From: a virus
IMG/VR virus record: IMGVR_UViG_3300010354_000046
Span: 62,001-126,000 of that record
DNA: 64,000 bases
Direction: 5' to 3' (one strand)
Position 1 is the stretch's first letter, and every line of letters starts with the position of its first letter. The notes beneath the pieces were generated by a model. It had not been told where the DNA came from, did not search any database, and saw nothing but the letters and a program-made list of their open reading frames with translations. Both the position numbers and the translations under genes were made by a program. This document shows positions 41,701-51,300 of this stretch, one piece after another.

Positions 41701-44700
41701 ATAAATTTGTTGATTAACATATAATGTGCCAGTACTTGCAACAGTAATCAAGTTTGTAGTTACTGTTGTATTTGTAATGGTTAACGGAGTAAAGCTATCT
41801 TTATAAACTTTAGCAACTTTAGAACCATTGCTATAATCTAAAATATTAGCGTATTGTCCGACACCAGAACCAGCAGTAATATGAACACGCATGCCAACAT
41901 ATGCAGTACTCAACGCAGTATCAGTTGCACTAATGGTAATTGTTGATAAATCACCGCCCTGTGCAGCATTAATAGCAGTTCCGTAATTCTGTCCGCCGTA
42001 GCCATTGCCGTCATTTTTATCAATTAATCGTGTTTCATAAACAGCATCGTCTCTAAATTCGTCGCCAATTGAAACTACGTTAAATCCGCTGCCGCTAACT
42101 GCTACGTCAACGTTGGAGTAAGACTGACCTGCATTTAAGTATTCAAATCGATAAACTTTATTAATACCGTCTGTAATAACATTCTGCACTAGTGCCTGTG
42201 CAGATCTATTATCTAGATTTGCATATAAAGGAATTTCAGTACTATCGGTTCCTTCAGCAATAACACCGTATACACCATAAGAGCTATTGCCGTTAGTTGC
42301 TCGCATACGTCCGCCAAGTTCTGCCAAGTAACCTGAATAGCTGTAGTAACAGAATACTGAAACTAATTCAGTTAACGACTGAGAACCTGTACACCATACA
42401 CCAATTCCGTCTGAAAGAATTGTTGTATAGTCATTGGCAACAATAGATCTGTTGCCGCCTGCATGTATTGCGCCGTCAATCTTCATACCAGTACAGCCTG
42501 TTCCAAACAGAGACACGTTTTGGCAATAACAGCTTCTTTCTAATACCCAGGCTGCGCTATCGTTTGGTCCAAATCCTGGATCCAAGCTAGTATATGCGCC
42601 AGCAGTTGGTCGTTTAGTTCCGTAATCGTTTTCTTCTGTCAAATCACCGTTTAGTCCGTTAACTGTCATGTTACGAATACCGCAGGCGTTTCTTACATAG
42701 AACATGTCTGATAGTGCAGAACCCTCAACAGCATTTTTGTAAAGTCTTGCAGCACGTAATGATTTATAATTTCCTGTCCATTGTAAATCATATACAAGTG
42801 CTAATACAAATTCTTTCATATCACGCTGGCAAGCAGTTGCATCAAACTTATAACGAACTGTTAGACTTGGACTTGCAACTGTGCTAAGAGTCACAGGAGT
42901 TCCTCCAAGTGTAGTTGCAACAGTAAAGGAAGAATTACTTGGAGTAGTTGCAACATAATATGTTGTTGCAATAGAAATGCCTCCTGCACTAACTCCAGTG
43001 AATATTACTGGATCATTGATAGATAAATTATGAGGAGCAGACATTGTTATAGCAGAAATACTAATACTAGCAATTGCGCCACCGTAATTTTCTGTTACAT
43101 AAGCAGAAGCTTCTGCTGCTAAGAAATCTGCGTTAGCTCGAAGAATTTCTGCACCTTTAATAGTACTTAGAGTATTGTTGTATGTTACAGTACCGTAAGT
43201 TTCAACAACATCACTAATTCCTTGATCAACAATCTTAATAAATGCTGCCATTAATGCACGAGATTGTGCTTTTTGTGTTGGATAATTGACTAGAGATGTG
43301 GAAATCAACGTTCTTAAATATCTAAAAGTAGCTACAGTTGCTCGCTTTTGCTCTCCGATTACTTTTGAAGCTTGTGCTCTGTAATAACTCATAGCTGCTT
43401 TTACTGTTTGGAAATTACTTCCTAACATAAAGTCATAACCGATTGCATCAACAACATACCCTATATCTCTCAAACATGTGCTCGAGTTATAAACAAGTGT
43501 TGGATAATTAGTTGAAATAAAAGAACTAATATTTCCTTTAATTGTTGTAAGAGTGCCGTTTAATATGGTAAACGCATTTACCGCTGTGGCACTTACTTGA
43601 CTAAATGTAGGAACAATAGTTGTTTCTGCGGTAATAGTTAAACCAGTTCCGTTAGACAATGTTGTAATTGGTGTTCCTGCAAAACTAGTAGAAACAGTAA
43701 ATGTAGTAGTCAACGGCGTACTTACAACATAGTATGTTGTACCAGATACTAATCCACTATTAGAAGTTTGAGGAACAATAATATCACCAACTTTAAGTCC
43801 GTGTGCTGAGCCAGTTGTTAATGTTGTGCCACCTGCAATAGTTGTAATTGTAACAGTTGGTACTCCTGTTGTATCGCCTAAATCAATGATATTGGTGATA
43901 ATATCAACAAGTACACCAAGTTGTGTTGCTGCGCCAGCTGATCCGTTTACTTGCAATACATCTTTACGAGTCTGTGCAACTGTTCCTTGATAAGGACTTG
44001 ATGCGTATCCAGTTACTGAAACAGAATCAACTGCAATGGCCTGCACTAACGCTTTTAGATATGCGTATGCTGCAAGTGTTGCGGTTTTTTCGCTCGAATA
44101 AACTTGTAATGTTCCAAAAGAGTAATATGCTTTTCCAGCCATTTTGCTAGCATATGTACCGCCGTATTTTAAATCATAGACTAATGCATCAATGATATAA
44201 CCTACATCTTCTGAACATTTAGCAGAGCTATATTCAAGAGCTGGATATGCAGAACTTAAATAAGCAATAATTTCAGATTTAATAAATTCTTTATTATCGT
44301 TAATTAATGTCTCGGCGCCTGCAAATCCGCTGTTAATATTTGATGGATTTGGCCATACAAAGTCAACAACAGCACCGCCTTTAATATATTTTGTTACATC
44401 TGTTAAAATTTTCTGTGCTTGAACAGTAGCACCAGAAGATGCAATAGCCGATGCTTTGTATTTCATGAAATGGATTGCGCCAAGACATGCATCTTTTTGG
44501 CTTGAAATTACGTATTCGGCAGATGTTGTTGGTCTATAATAGGCCATACCAGCTTTAATTGCGTTAAAGTTGGTACCTAAAAGCATATCGTACCTAATTG
44601 CATCAACTATTAAACCAGCATCTCTGTTTGATAGCGCAGTATCAAAAGAAACTTCTTGATAGAACTTTTTAATCCAAGCAGTTGCATCTGATTGGATTTC

Positions 44701-47700
44701 AGATTTAGCAGCCACTAATGCGTCCGATGCTGTTTGTAAACTAGTGGAAACCCATGTTAAGCAAGGCTCAATGCTGGCAGGAGCAACACCGTTATTGATA
44801 TAGTCGATGACATTCTGAACACGATCCTGCATAAAAGTACCTGCATACGGGCCGCCGAGACCAACTGTACCAGTAGTAACTTGTGTTTCAGTATTTCCTG
44901 GACTAACAGTTACAGCTAATTTATTTGCAATCTGTCCGACAATCACTTTTAGACGTGTTAGGCCAGCTATTTCTGCTGGCTTTGTTGCCAGAGGAATAAC
45001 TAGTAAATTGTTGGAGAAATAAGCACTTCCTGCAATTAAACTTTGTCTGTTTCCACCGTATGTAACATCGTGTCTTACTGCATCTAAAATAAATCCAATA
45101 TCTTCAAGGCAAGATGCTTTTTGTGCGGCGGTAAATCCGTTCCAAATAGTATCATACCCGTTTGTAGGATCTGCTAACCACGCACTAATTTCAGCTTTGA
45201 TAAATGCATAATTTTGTAATACTTGTGCTCTTGAATCACCGTAACTTAAGGTATCACCTGTTGTGTTTCCTGTAGTTGCATAAGCAGTATGAATCAAAGT
45301 TGTATTATAATTTGTTGGGTTTGGCATTACAAGTGTTGGAACTGCTGTCAAACCAGATGCTAAGATATCATAAACTATTTGGGTTGATTTTTCAATTGCA
45401 GTAGCAGCATCGGCGCTGCCATTAGACCCCATAGGCAATGTTGTGATTTGTAACTCATCATTACCAGTTGTAGGTGTTATTGTTGTATTTGAAATAATGT
45501 CTGGTAATAAAGATTTTACTCTGTTAATAGCAGAAATAGTTTTTGATTTATCACTGACCAGTATTGATACTGGCGCAGCAGGCTGCACGACACTAGTCCT
45601 TAATTCGTCACCGACTAGTGCTGTGAATTCAGGGACATATATTGGAAGAATTTCATTATATGTCCCTGTTTTAATCATTATGGTAGTGTTTGGCTTAGTT
45701 GATGTTGGTAATGCAGTAGCGGATCCTTGATTTAGTGCTACGTCAATTAAATCAACTAACCCTGATAATTGTGCCAACGCAGTTGGTTCACTTGTAAATG
45801 CCCCGTCAATAATTTGTTGGGCACGATTTGCAATGCTGATACCGTTAAGTGCCTGGTAGTTGTTTGAAGGAGCAGTATTTGATAAAACGTTTCCTAGTAA
45901 CGTTTTAAGGTACACATGCGATTGAACAAAATTAGGAATTCTATATCTTGTTGTGGTTGTAACAAATGCATTTCCTGCTGCTGTAAAATATGCTCGGCCG
46001 GCAGCAACAGTTTTATTTGTGCCGCCGCGAGTTAAATCATATACAATTGCATCGTATATGATACCAGCATCTCGTTCAGTTTTTGTTCTATCATAATCTA
46101 ATCTACCAGTCATTGTACCAGTAGCTGATCCTGTCAATGCTCTAACAACACCACCATACGTATTACTAATTGTAAAATGTGTATTATCGATAATTGTTTT
46201 TACATAATAAACTGTGCCTAATGTAATACCGCCTAATGCAGTACCGCTAAACACAATCGGCATATTAAGATTTAATCCTGCGGTAGAATCGCAAGTAAAT
46301 TCATAAGTGCCATTATCGTGAGAAGTAATGTTAGTTTGGCATGTATAATACAGATAGTTATCAACTTCTTTCAAAATGAACTGTTTATTTCTTTGCAATA
46401 AATTTTTTGCTTGAGGATTTAGGTAACCTTCTTCAATCTGTTTACATGCATAACGAACTGTTTTCCATGGTTTGTCGATTGTTAAGCCGCTGGCTGGTGC
46501 TGGTTCATCTCTTCCAAGTGGACCAACATAAACTAAATTATTAATTAAACCGTAATTTGCCCAAGCAGGGAAACCGTCTGTACTACGTAAAATTTGTCCG
46601 TCGACGCCAACTGGTAATCTAGTTGGTCCATTGGCACCGTAATAAATCATATCTCCGGTGGTTGTTAGTACATTAACCTCTGAACCAATAGTTAAAATGT
46701 TCCAATAGCTAGCTGTAATATCATTATCTGGCCTATTTCCATTAGCAGCAGTATGCGATACAACACACACATAACTGTTTCCGCCAAATAACACTACATC
46801 ACCTAGTACATATACCGTTCCGCTATTCCATGTTGCGCTACGGCCGCTCCACGTAAATGTGCTTATTAATCCGCCTACTCCAATACCAGTAACGGTAATT
46901 AAAAGATCGTTGGCTGGAGTAATACCACCTAGCGAAGATCCTAATATTTTAATTACATTAGTAGCAGCATAGCCTAAACCTTCTTGTCCTGACACAAGTG
47001 ACACAGAGTAAACTGTTCCCGAGCGTGTAACATCAAATTGTGCTCCTGTGCCAACACCAGAAACATTAGTTCCAGTTAAAGCTGTATAGGTTTGAGGATT
47101 ATTAGTCCAAAAGAAGCCGCTGTTTAATCGGCTCCAGTAAGAAGCATTCGGTGGCTGTTCTCCTGTATTGTCTGCTGATGCAACGTAGGTGTATCCATGT
47201 AGTCTTACTACGTCACCAACTTTATAAGCAGTGGCAATGTCCCATTCGCTACGGAAGTTAAAACCGGTAGTAAAAACATCCCAGTCGCTAGGGTTAGTAG
47301 TTGGTTGTTTATTAGTATTATTTGTTTTAGCAATATAACTGTAACCACCATAAGTGACTGTGTCGCCTATTTGGTATGTTGTTGAGCTGTTCCAGCTATT
47401 TTCAAATTCAAAACCTTCAGTAAATTGTGCCCATTTTGTTCCGTCAAATGATGCAGCAGAAGTATGATGAGTTGTACAAATCCATGTGCCTGCACCGTAT
47501 TTTACAACGTCATTAATTTTATACCTGACGCTTGCACCACTCCAGTTTCCAAGATATATAATACCTTGATTAAATATTTCCCATTTATTTTGATCGGCTT
47601 CTAGTCCGTTTGAGACTGTAGCTGCACTCACGTGAGGAATGGCGCAGATATAGACAAAACCTCCATAAGAAACAAAGTCATTAAGTGCGTATCTTGTTCC

Positions 47701-48315
47701 GGTATTCCATGCACCTCTATAATTAAACGCCTCTGCAAATGCGGTCCATAAATCTTGGGTTGCTTCTAGTCCGCCAAATGTATAAACGTCGCCACCGCTG
47801 ACATACGGAGCAGTAAAAGGAGTGGCAAATGTTACACTAGATGTTGTAGATGCTGTAACTGTATGTTCACCGTTATATGCTGCCGGATCCATTCCAGAAA
47901 CTGTAATTTTTGATCCTGGTGGAAATGGGGTTGGAGTAACTGTAGCAAAAGTTATTGTTGCTTTTCCTGCATTTAACGAAAGACCAGTTGCACTAACTGT
48001 AGTTGGTATTAGCCCAGCAGAAGTATGCGGAGCATCGCAAATATAAACAATACCGCCATACTTAACTTGGTCGCCAGCATCGTACTCTTCGTTTGGTTGC
48101 CAGTCGCCTCTCCAAGTTGTGCCGTCTGCAACCACGTTCCATTTAGTAGGAATGGCTGTAAGATCTGTAGCAAAATGTGCGCTAGCCACGTGATTTACAA
48201 CGCAGATATAGCTCTTACCACCCTTACTGATCACATCGTCGATAGCGTAAGTTTGTCCGGTGGTCCATGCACCTTGCCATACAAATCGAATTCTACCTAA
48301 TTTAAATTCTGCCAT
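38740..48315 (-). CDS. Giant tail fibre/baseplate-associated protein (3191 residues)
   Basis: Domain order: residues 1-545 hold seven carbohydrate-binding-like modules of about 50-75 residues (pattern W...YxxxDxVxYGGxxYxC, e.g. YAIDDVISKGGKSYIC). A middle region (about 760-1850) carries six copies of a motif DAxxYDxxxGG/Sxxxxxx(A)GxAYY. Then a beta-helix-like part (CGIRNMTVNGLNG; GCTGMKIDGAIHAGG), a stretch of Gly-rich 'GSGYTSPPTV' and sialidase-like 'YSTNGTTWTAGG...GNGRFVAL' repeats, and a C-terminal block with RLTGHDFLYIGTGN and RVFFTSTDQDGNFNVGNLFG shared with the 48366 gene. A GATAAATA promoter motif and AAGGA ribosome binding site precede it. Likely an elongated adsorption structure that binds glycans. 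Confidence 0.8.
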   Translation of the reverse strand: MAEFKLGRIRFVWQGAWTTGQTYAIDDVISKGGKSYICVVNHVASAHFATDLTAIPTKWNVVADGTTWRGDWQPNEEYDAGDQVKYGGIVYICDAPHTSAGLIPTTVSATGLSLNAGKATITFATVTPTPFPPGSKITVSGMDPAAYNGEHTVTASTTSSVTFATPFTAPYVSGGDVYTFGGLEATQDLWTAFAEAFNYRGAWNTGTRYALNDFVSYGGFVYICAIPHVSAATVSNGLEADQNKWEIFNQGIIYLGNWSGASVRYKINDVVKYGAGTWICTTHHTSAASFDGTKWAQFTEGFEFENSWNSSTTYQIGDTVTYGGYSYIAKTNNTNKQPTTNPSDWDVFTTGFNFRSEWDIATAYKVGDVVRLHGYTYVASADNTGEQPPNASYWSRLNSGFFWTNNPQTYTALTGTNVSGVGTGAQFDVTRSGTVYSVSLVSGQEGLGYAATNVIKILGSSLGGITPANDLLITVTGIGVGGLISTFTWSGRSATWNSGTVYVLGDVVLFGGNSYVCVVSHTAANGNRPDNDITASYWNILTIGSEVNVLTTTGDMIYYGANGPTRLPVGVDGQILRSTDGFPAWANYGLINNLVYVGPLGRDEPAPASGLTIDKPWKTVRYACKQIEEGYLNPQAKNLLQRNKQFILKEVDNYLYYTCQTNITSHDNGTYEFTCDSTAGLNLNMPIVFSGTALGGITLGTVYYVKTIIDNTHFTISNTYGGVVRALTGSATGTMTGRLDYDRTKTERDAGIIYDAIVYDLTRGGTNKTVAAGRAYFTAAGNAFVTTTTRYRIPNFVQSHVYLKTLLGNVLSNTAPSNNYQALNGISIANRAQQIIDGAFTSEPTALAQLSGLVDLIDVALNQGSATALPTSTKPNTTIMIKTGTYNEILPIYVPEFTALVGDELRTSVVQPAAPVSILVSDKSKTISAINRVKSLLPDIISNTTITPTTGNDELQITTLPMGSNGSADAATAIEKSTQIVYDILASGLTAVPTLVMPNPTNYNTTLIHTAYATTGNTTGDTLSYGDSRAQVLQNYAFIKAEISAWLADPTNGYDTIWNGFTAAQKASCLEDIGFILDAVRHDVTYGGNRQSLIAGSAYFSNNLLVIPLATKPAEIAGLTRLKVIVGQIANKLAVTVSPGNTETQVTTGTVGLGGPYAGTFMQDRVQNVIDYINNGVAPASIEPCLTWVSTSLQTASDALVAAKSEIQSDATAWIKKFYQEVSFDTALSNRDAGLIVDAIRYDMLLGTNFNAIKAGMAYYRPTTSAEYVISSQKDACLGAIHFMKYKASAIASSGATVQAQKILTDVTKYIKGGAVVDFVWPNPSNINSGFAGAETLINDNKEFIKSEIIAYLSSAYPALEYSSAKCSEDVGYIIDALVYDLKYGGTYASKMAGKAYYSFGTLQVYSSEKTATLAAYAYLKALVQAIAVDSVSVTGYASSPYQGTVAQTRKDVLQVNGSAGAATQLGVLVDIITNIIDLGDTTGVPTVTITTIAGGTTLTTGSAHGLKVGDIIVPQTSNSGLVSGTTYYVVSTPLTTTFTVSTSFAGTPITTLSNGTGLTITAETTIVPTFSQVSATAVNAFTILNGTLTTIKGNISSFISTNYPTLVYNSSTCLRDIGYVVDAIGYDFMLGSNFQTVKAAMSYYRAQASKVIGEQKRATVATFRYLRTLISTSLVNYPTQKAQSRALMAAFIKIVDQGISDVVETYGTVTYNNTLSTIKGAEILRANADFLAAEASAYVTENYGGAIASISISAITMSAPHNLSINDPVIFTGVSAGGISIATTYYVATTPSNSSFTVATTLGGTPVTLSTVASPSLTVRYKFDATACQRDMKEFVLALVYDLQWTGNYKSLRAARLYKNAVEGSALSDMFYVRNACGIRNMTVNGLNGDLTEENDYGTKRPTAGAYTSLDPGFGPNDSAAWVLERSCYCQNVSLFGTGCTGMKIDGAIHAGGNRSIVANDYTTILSDGIGVWCTGSQSLTELVSVFCYYSYSGYLAELGGRMRATNGNSSYGVYGVIAEGTDSTEIPLYANLDNRSAQALVQNVITDGINKVYRFEYLNAGQSYSNVDVAVSGSGFNVVSIGDEFRDDAVYETRLIDKNDGNGYGGQNYGTAINAAQGGDLSTITISATDTALSTAYVGMRVHITAGSGVGQYANILDYSNGSKVAKVYKDSFTPLTITNTTVTTNLITVASTGTLYVNQQIYLNGAIGGLTANTLYYVTAISSATQFTVSTSQGGGSPTLSTATGSVTLYEAGWDHVVPGTPLVTPLDLTTTYIIEPRINYTAPGYTATARTLSATTTWGAVYYAKDRFIALANGTATSYSTNGTTWTAGGTLPSSGAWTQPVYGGGQGATATATVGGLGGTGAVLTAVLGTANSTGAAGADQVASITVVNGGFGYTSPPTIVFTSATGSNAVGVATVLNGAIVSVSVEPADGGSYGSGYLTAPTVTAVTDRVTYITVNTYGRGYLVPPTVTLSGGGATSQATAISVLTTSSYGVYQINVTDGGSGYTSVPTVTINDTTAAFVSIIPGTTSTAYLLGSSAVSANWTTGGTLPATTFADTAYGGGIYVAVGGTASAASTGSVISNWVSRTIPTLGAGTYSAVEYGGSTFVAISTGNTATAYSTNGSSWTAGGALPASTTWTSLAYGNGRFVALAATGRVAYSLDFGANWYAVSTATGTATSVLSSSQTWTRVSYGQGLFFAIATGTNICATSPDGINWTVRAMPSSSQWQGIAFGNPNSQPIWVAVASNSGQIAASMRTGAQALGRIRAQSGNIQEIRMIEPGSGYPYGSVTATTATTNLITTDNTTNLVDSQPVEFTGLDSYGLTTDVTYYVIGSTITSTQFKVSATPGSATSVILNTTTGLSGAYKAAPIQTIIDPNDTVAAPIRARMGDGVLGNPTFTNRGTLNTTATALLTGDGRADFYQASNFIAVTNLFDIPKAGSNVSFASIPGEYYKLVTISNILSMPPTGAGNYTAVFQISPALTVYNAPGYLNRMTMTIKYSQVRLTGHDFLYIGTGNQARTNYPYVDPSLADINKQTLATNGGRVFFTSTDQDGNFNVGNLFGVQQATGTATLNANAFNLSGLQSLQLSGLSLGVGSATITQFSTDPYFTANSDNILPTQRAIKSYITAQIGGGLSQLNVNTLTAGVVYIANNTISTTSGGQLNVTAKMNFTGGIDGAPVALGFFLSR
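42771..46055 (-). repeat. Six-copy protein motif D-A-x-x-Y-D-x-x-x-G within the giant fibre gene
   Basis: Copies are encoded near 46040 (DAIVYDLTRGG), 45070 (DAVRHDVTYGG), 44590 (DAIRYDMLLGT), 44175 (DALVYDLKYGG), 43435 (DAIGYDFMLGS) and 42788 (LALVYDLQWTG). Spacing is irregular, about 140 to 320 codons. The paralogue at 48366 has only one copy, near 55105. Confidence 0.7.
46680..48300 (-). repeat. Seven carbohydrate-binding-like modules (giant protein 1)
   Basis: These encode N-terminal modules with conserved Trp, Tyr, Asp-x-Val and Gly-Gly-x-x-Tyr positions, resembling the chitin-binding CBM5/12 pattern. Examples are WQPNEEYDAGDQVKYGG, WNTGTRYALNDFVSYGG and WNSGTVYVLGDVVLFGG. Confidence 0.65.
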
Positions 48316-48338
48316 TTTATTTCATTCCTTTGACATAA

Positions 48339-48346
48339 TATTTATC
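48339..48346 (-). promoter_or_regulatory. Late-promoter-like GATAAATA for giant protein 1
   Basis: Minus-strand GATAAATA lies 23 bases before the ATG at 48315, with AAGGA between. This is the best-spaced late promoter candidate in the window. Confidence 0.55.
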
Positions 48347-48365
48347 ATAGCTTAAAATATGCTAC

Positions 48366-51300
48366 TTATTGGAAATTTCTTCCGTTAAAACCTTTGCTAG
48401 TACCGTTTCTTACAAAAAATTGTAAGGCAGGTAAGTCTCCATCGACGCCGGCAAATTGACCTTTGATGTTAACTTTGCTTAACATACGAACTTGCCAACC
48501 AGCTTGCCCTTCTGCGATGGTACTTGTTATCTTATCAGGACCTCCTACTACAACTGTACCAGCTGTTAACTGTCCTGTAAATGTATTAGCACCACCCTGG
48601 CTCAAACGGCCTGCTAAGTAAGCCTTGATGGCTCGCTGTGTTGGAAGGATACTATTACTATTGGCAAGGAAAGATGTATCAGTACTAAAAGCTGTAATAA
48701 TAACTTGGTTATTACCTACACTAACGCCGCCAAGTTTCAATTGTGACAAGCCAGTTAATCCAAATTGGCTTGCACTTAAGGTTACAATACCCGTTGCTTG
48801 TTCAACACCAAATAGACCACCAACACTGAAGTTACCGTCTTGGTCAGTTGAGCTATAGAACACACGACCATTATTGCTTTCAACAGTATAGTTAGACTGA
48901 TTTAAGTTTGTATCAATTGGGAACCCTGGATAATTTGATTGGTAAGTGTTACCATAACCAATATTTAAAAAGTCGTGGTTGGTTAAACGTACCTGGCTAT
49001 ACTTCTCTCTAACTGTAAAAGATGTAGTATGCTCCGGTGTGGTGGATGTATCCAGCGCCGGACTAACTGTGAGTTGTACTGTAAGGTTAGGTGCGGTCGA
49101 TCCGTACAATGCTGTAGAACTTGTTACTTTATAAATCTGAGTATTGGCTCCAACAAATTGCAAGTTAGAACCTGGTGTAGGTAATTTACTTACATTTTTA
49201 GCATATAAAGTTGTGCCAATTTGATAGTTATCGGCGTATCCGCCACCAGCAATTGTAATAGCAGTAGAAGTTGTATTATAGTTTGTACCTCTTGATACAA
49301 ATGTCGGGCCGGCTAGCGATCCGCTACCAAGTCGAGCAATCAAAGTTGCATCTGAGCTATTATTCGGATCGGTGTAGGATACTGTTGGAACTCCATTATA
49401 ATTCGATCCTGGCTCCCATAATGTAATAGAACTAATTTCAGAATTATAAACACTTGGGCGTCCTTGTGCTCTACAACCTGCAAAGGTATTTGTTGAAAAT
49501 CCTGTTGAGGAAATAGAAATAAATGTGCCTACATTTGAAGATGTTGGAACCCCGTAAGTCGACACCATTCCAATACCTGTTGTAGTAATAGTCCTTTGTT
49601 TCCAAAGAATCCCGTCTTCGCTGGTATATCCTATAGCACTATTATCATTGAGTGCTAGATAAACTCCTTGCCCGTAACTAACAGTGGTAGCAGTTATAGT
49701 ATACGGAGACGCATACCAAGTTATTCCATCTAAACTATAGGCTGGATTTGTACTTGTACTAGACACAGCTACAAATTTATTGTTACCGTATGTAACTTTT
49801 GACCATGTAGAACTTACTGGTAATGCGTTACTTGTAACGATCCAAGTGATTCCGTTAGTACTAATAGCAACATCTCTAGAATTATTTGCTATAGCAACAA
49901 ATTTTCCTTGACCGTATGTGATGCTAGACCATGCTAGTTGTGTTATTCCAGAACCAAGCGCCCATGTAGCTCCAAAATTTGTTGAGTATGCTGGCTGAGA
50001 TCCGCTACCTGCAACTGCTGTTCCTGCAACTGTAACAGATGAAACGCCACCTGCAAGTACAGTACCTACAGTTAACGTTAAATCATTAGCAGGTGATGCT
50101 CCACCAAGACTAGTTCCTAGTACTCTAATAGTATCACTAACTGCATAACCAGTTCCTGGAGTAGTTATAACCACACGGTATGAAGTTCCAAATCTTCTAA
50201 CAGTAACTTTACAGCCTGATCCGCTACTACTTACATTTGATGTAGCTAAATCGTAATATGCAGCTCCGCTAGATAAGGCAATAAACTTACCATTGCCGTA
50301 TATTAATTGAGTCCAACCGCTTAGACTTGGTAAATTTGATAGCAACCAACTATTTCCGTCGCTGTTTGAATAAATCACCTGAGATCCGCTTCCAGTGCCG
50401 CTAAAACTAATTAATACAACAAAACCATTTCCTGCTGCAACAGATGTCCATTGAGATGTAACAGGTAATGTTATCTGAACATAACTTCCGCCGTTTTGTG
50501 ATCTTACTAAAGAATTTCCATAGTCTGATGTGACATAAAAATATCCGTTTCCAAATGCTATTGCATTGTAAACACTTGTGCTTGCGCCGCCAAGGCTTAC
50601 TACAGAAGCTTGGTTAAACGCTGGCTCGCTAAATGTAAGTCTTGGTTCTATAAAATATGTACTTGTTGAATCAAACAACGGTGTATCAGGTGTTCCTGGG
50701 TTAATGTTATCCCATCCAACTTGTGCCACTTGCATATAGCCGGTGCCGCTAGTTAGTGTCACATTAGTTGCTCCGCCCGAAGTACTTGCAATTGTAAAAT
50801 AATTAGTTGCTCCTGTTGTAATAGTTCTGATATAATATGTTGTAGCGGATGTTACTCCTCCAAATAATGGAGTAGAGAACGTACCAGTCATACTACCAGT
50901 TCCGCCGTCTAATAATAATTTAGTCGATGTAGTTGTGCCAACCATCGACCCAGTTGCTGTTGTTAATGCAACATCTGCGCCAGTAGTTCTACAAATAATA
51001 TTTCCAGTTGCAGTATTAAGGGTCACGGCTGGACCGCTAGGTACAGCACTAACTGTGAACGAAGTACTATTGTTAATAACAGAAATATAGTATACTTGTT
51101 CTGCAACTAATCCGCCAAACGCTGTACCAGTAAACATCACAGGATTATTCAGTACAAATCCTGCTGTAGATGTAACTGTGATTAGATTACTTCCAGTACT
51201 TGTTGCAGTGGCAGTTGTAGTGATTATACTTGTAGAGACAGTAAACTGTGTTGAATTTGGTCTATTGCTGATGTAATACTTTGTTATTTCTGAAATGTTG

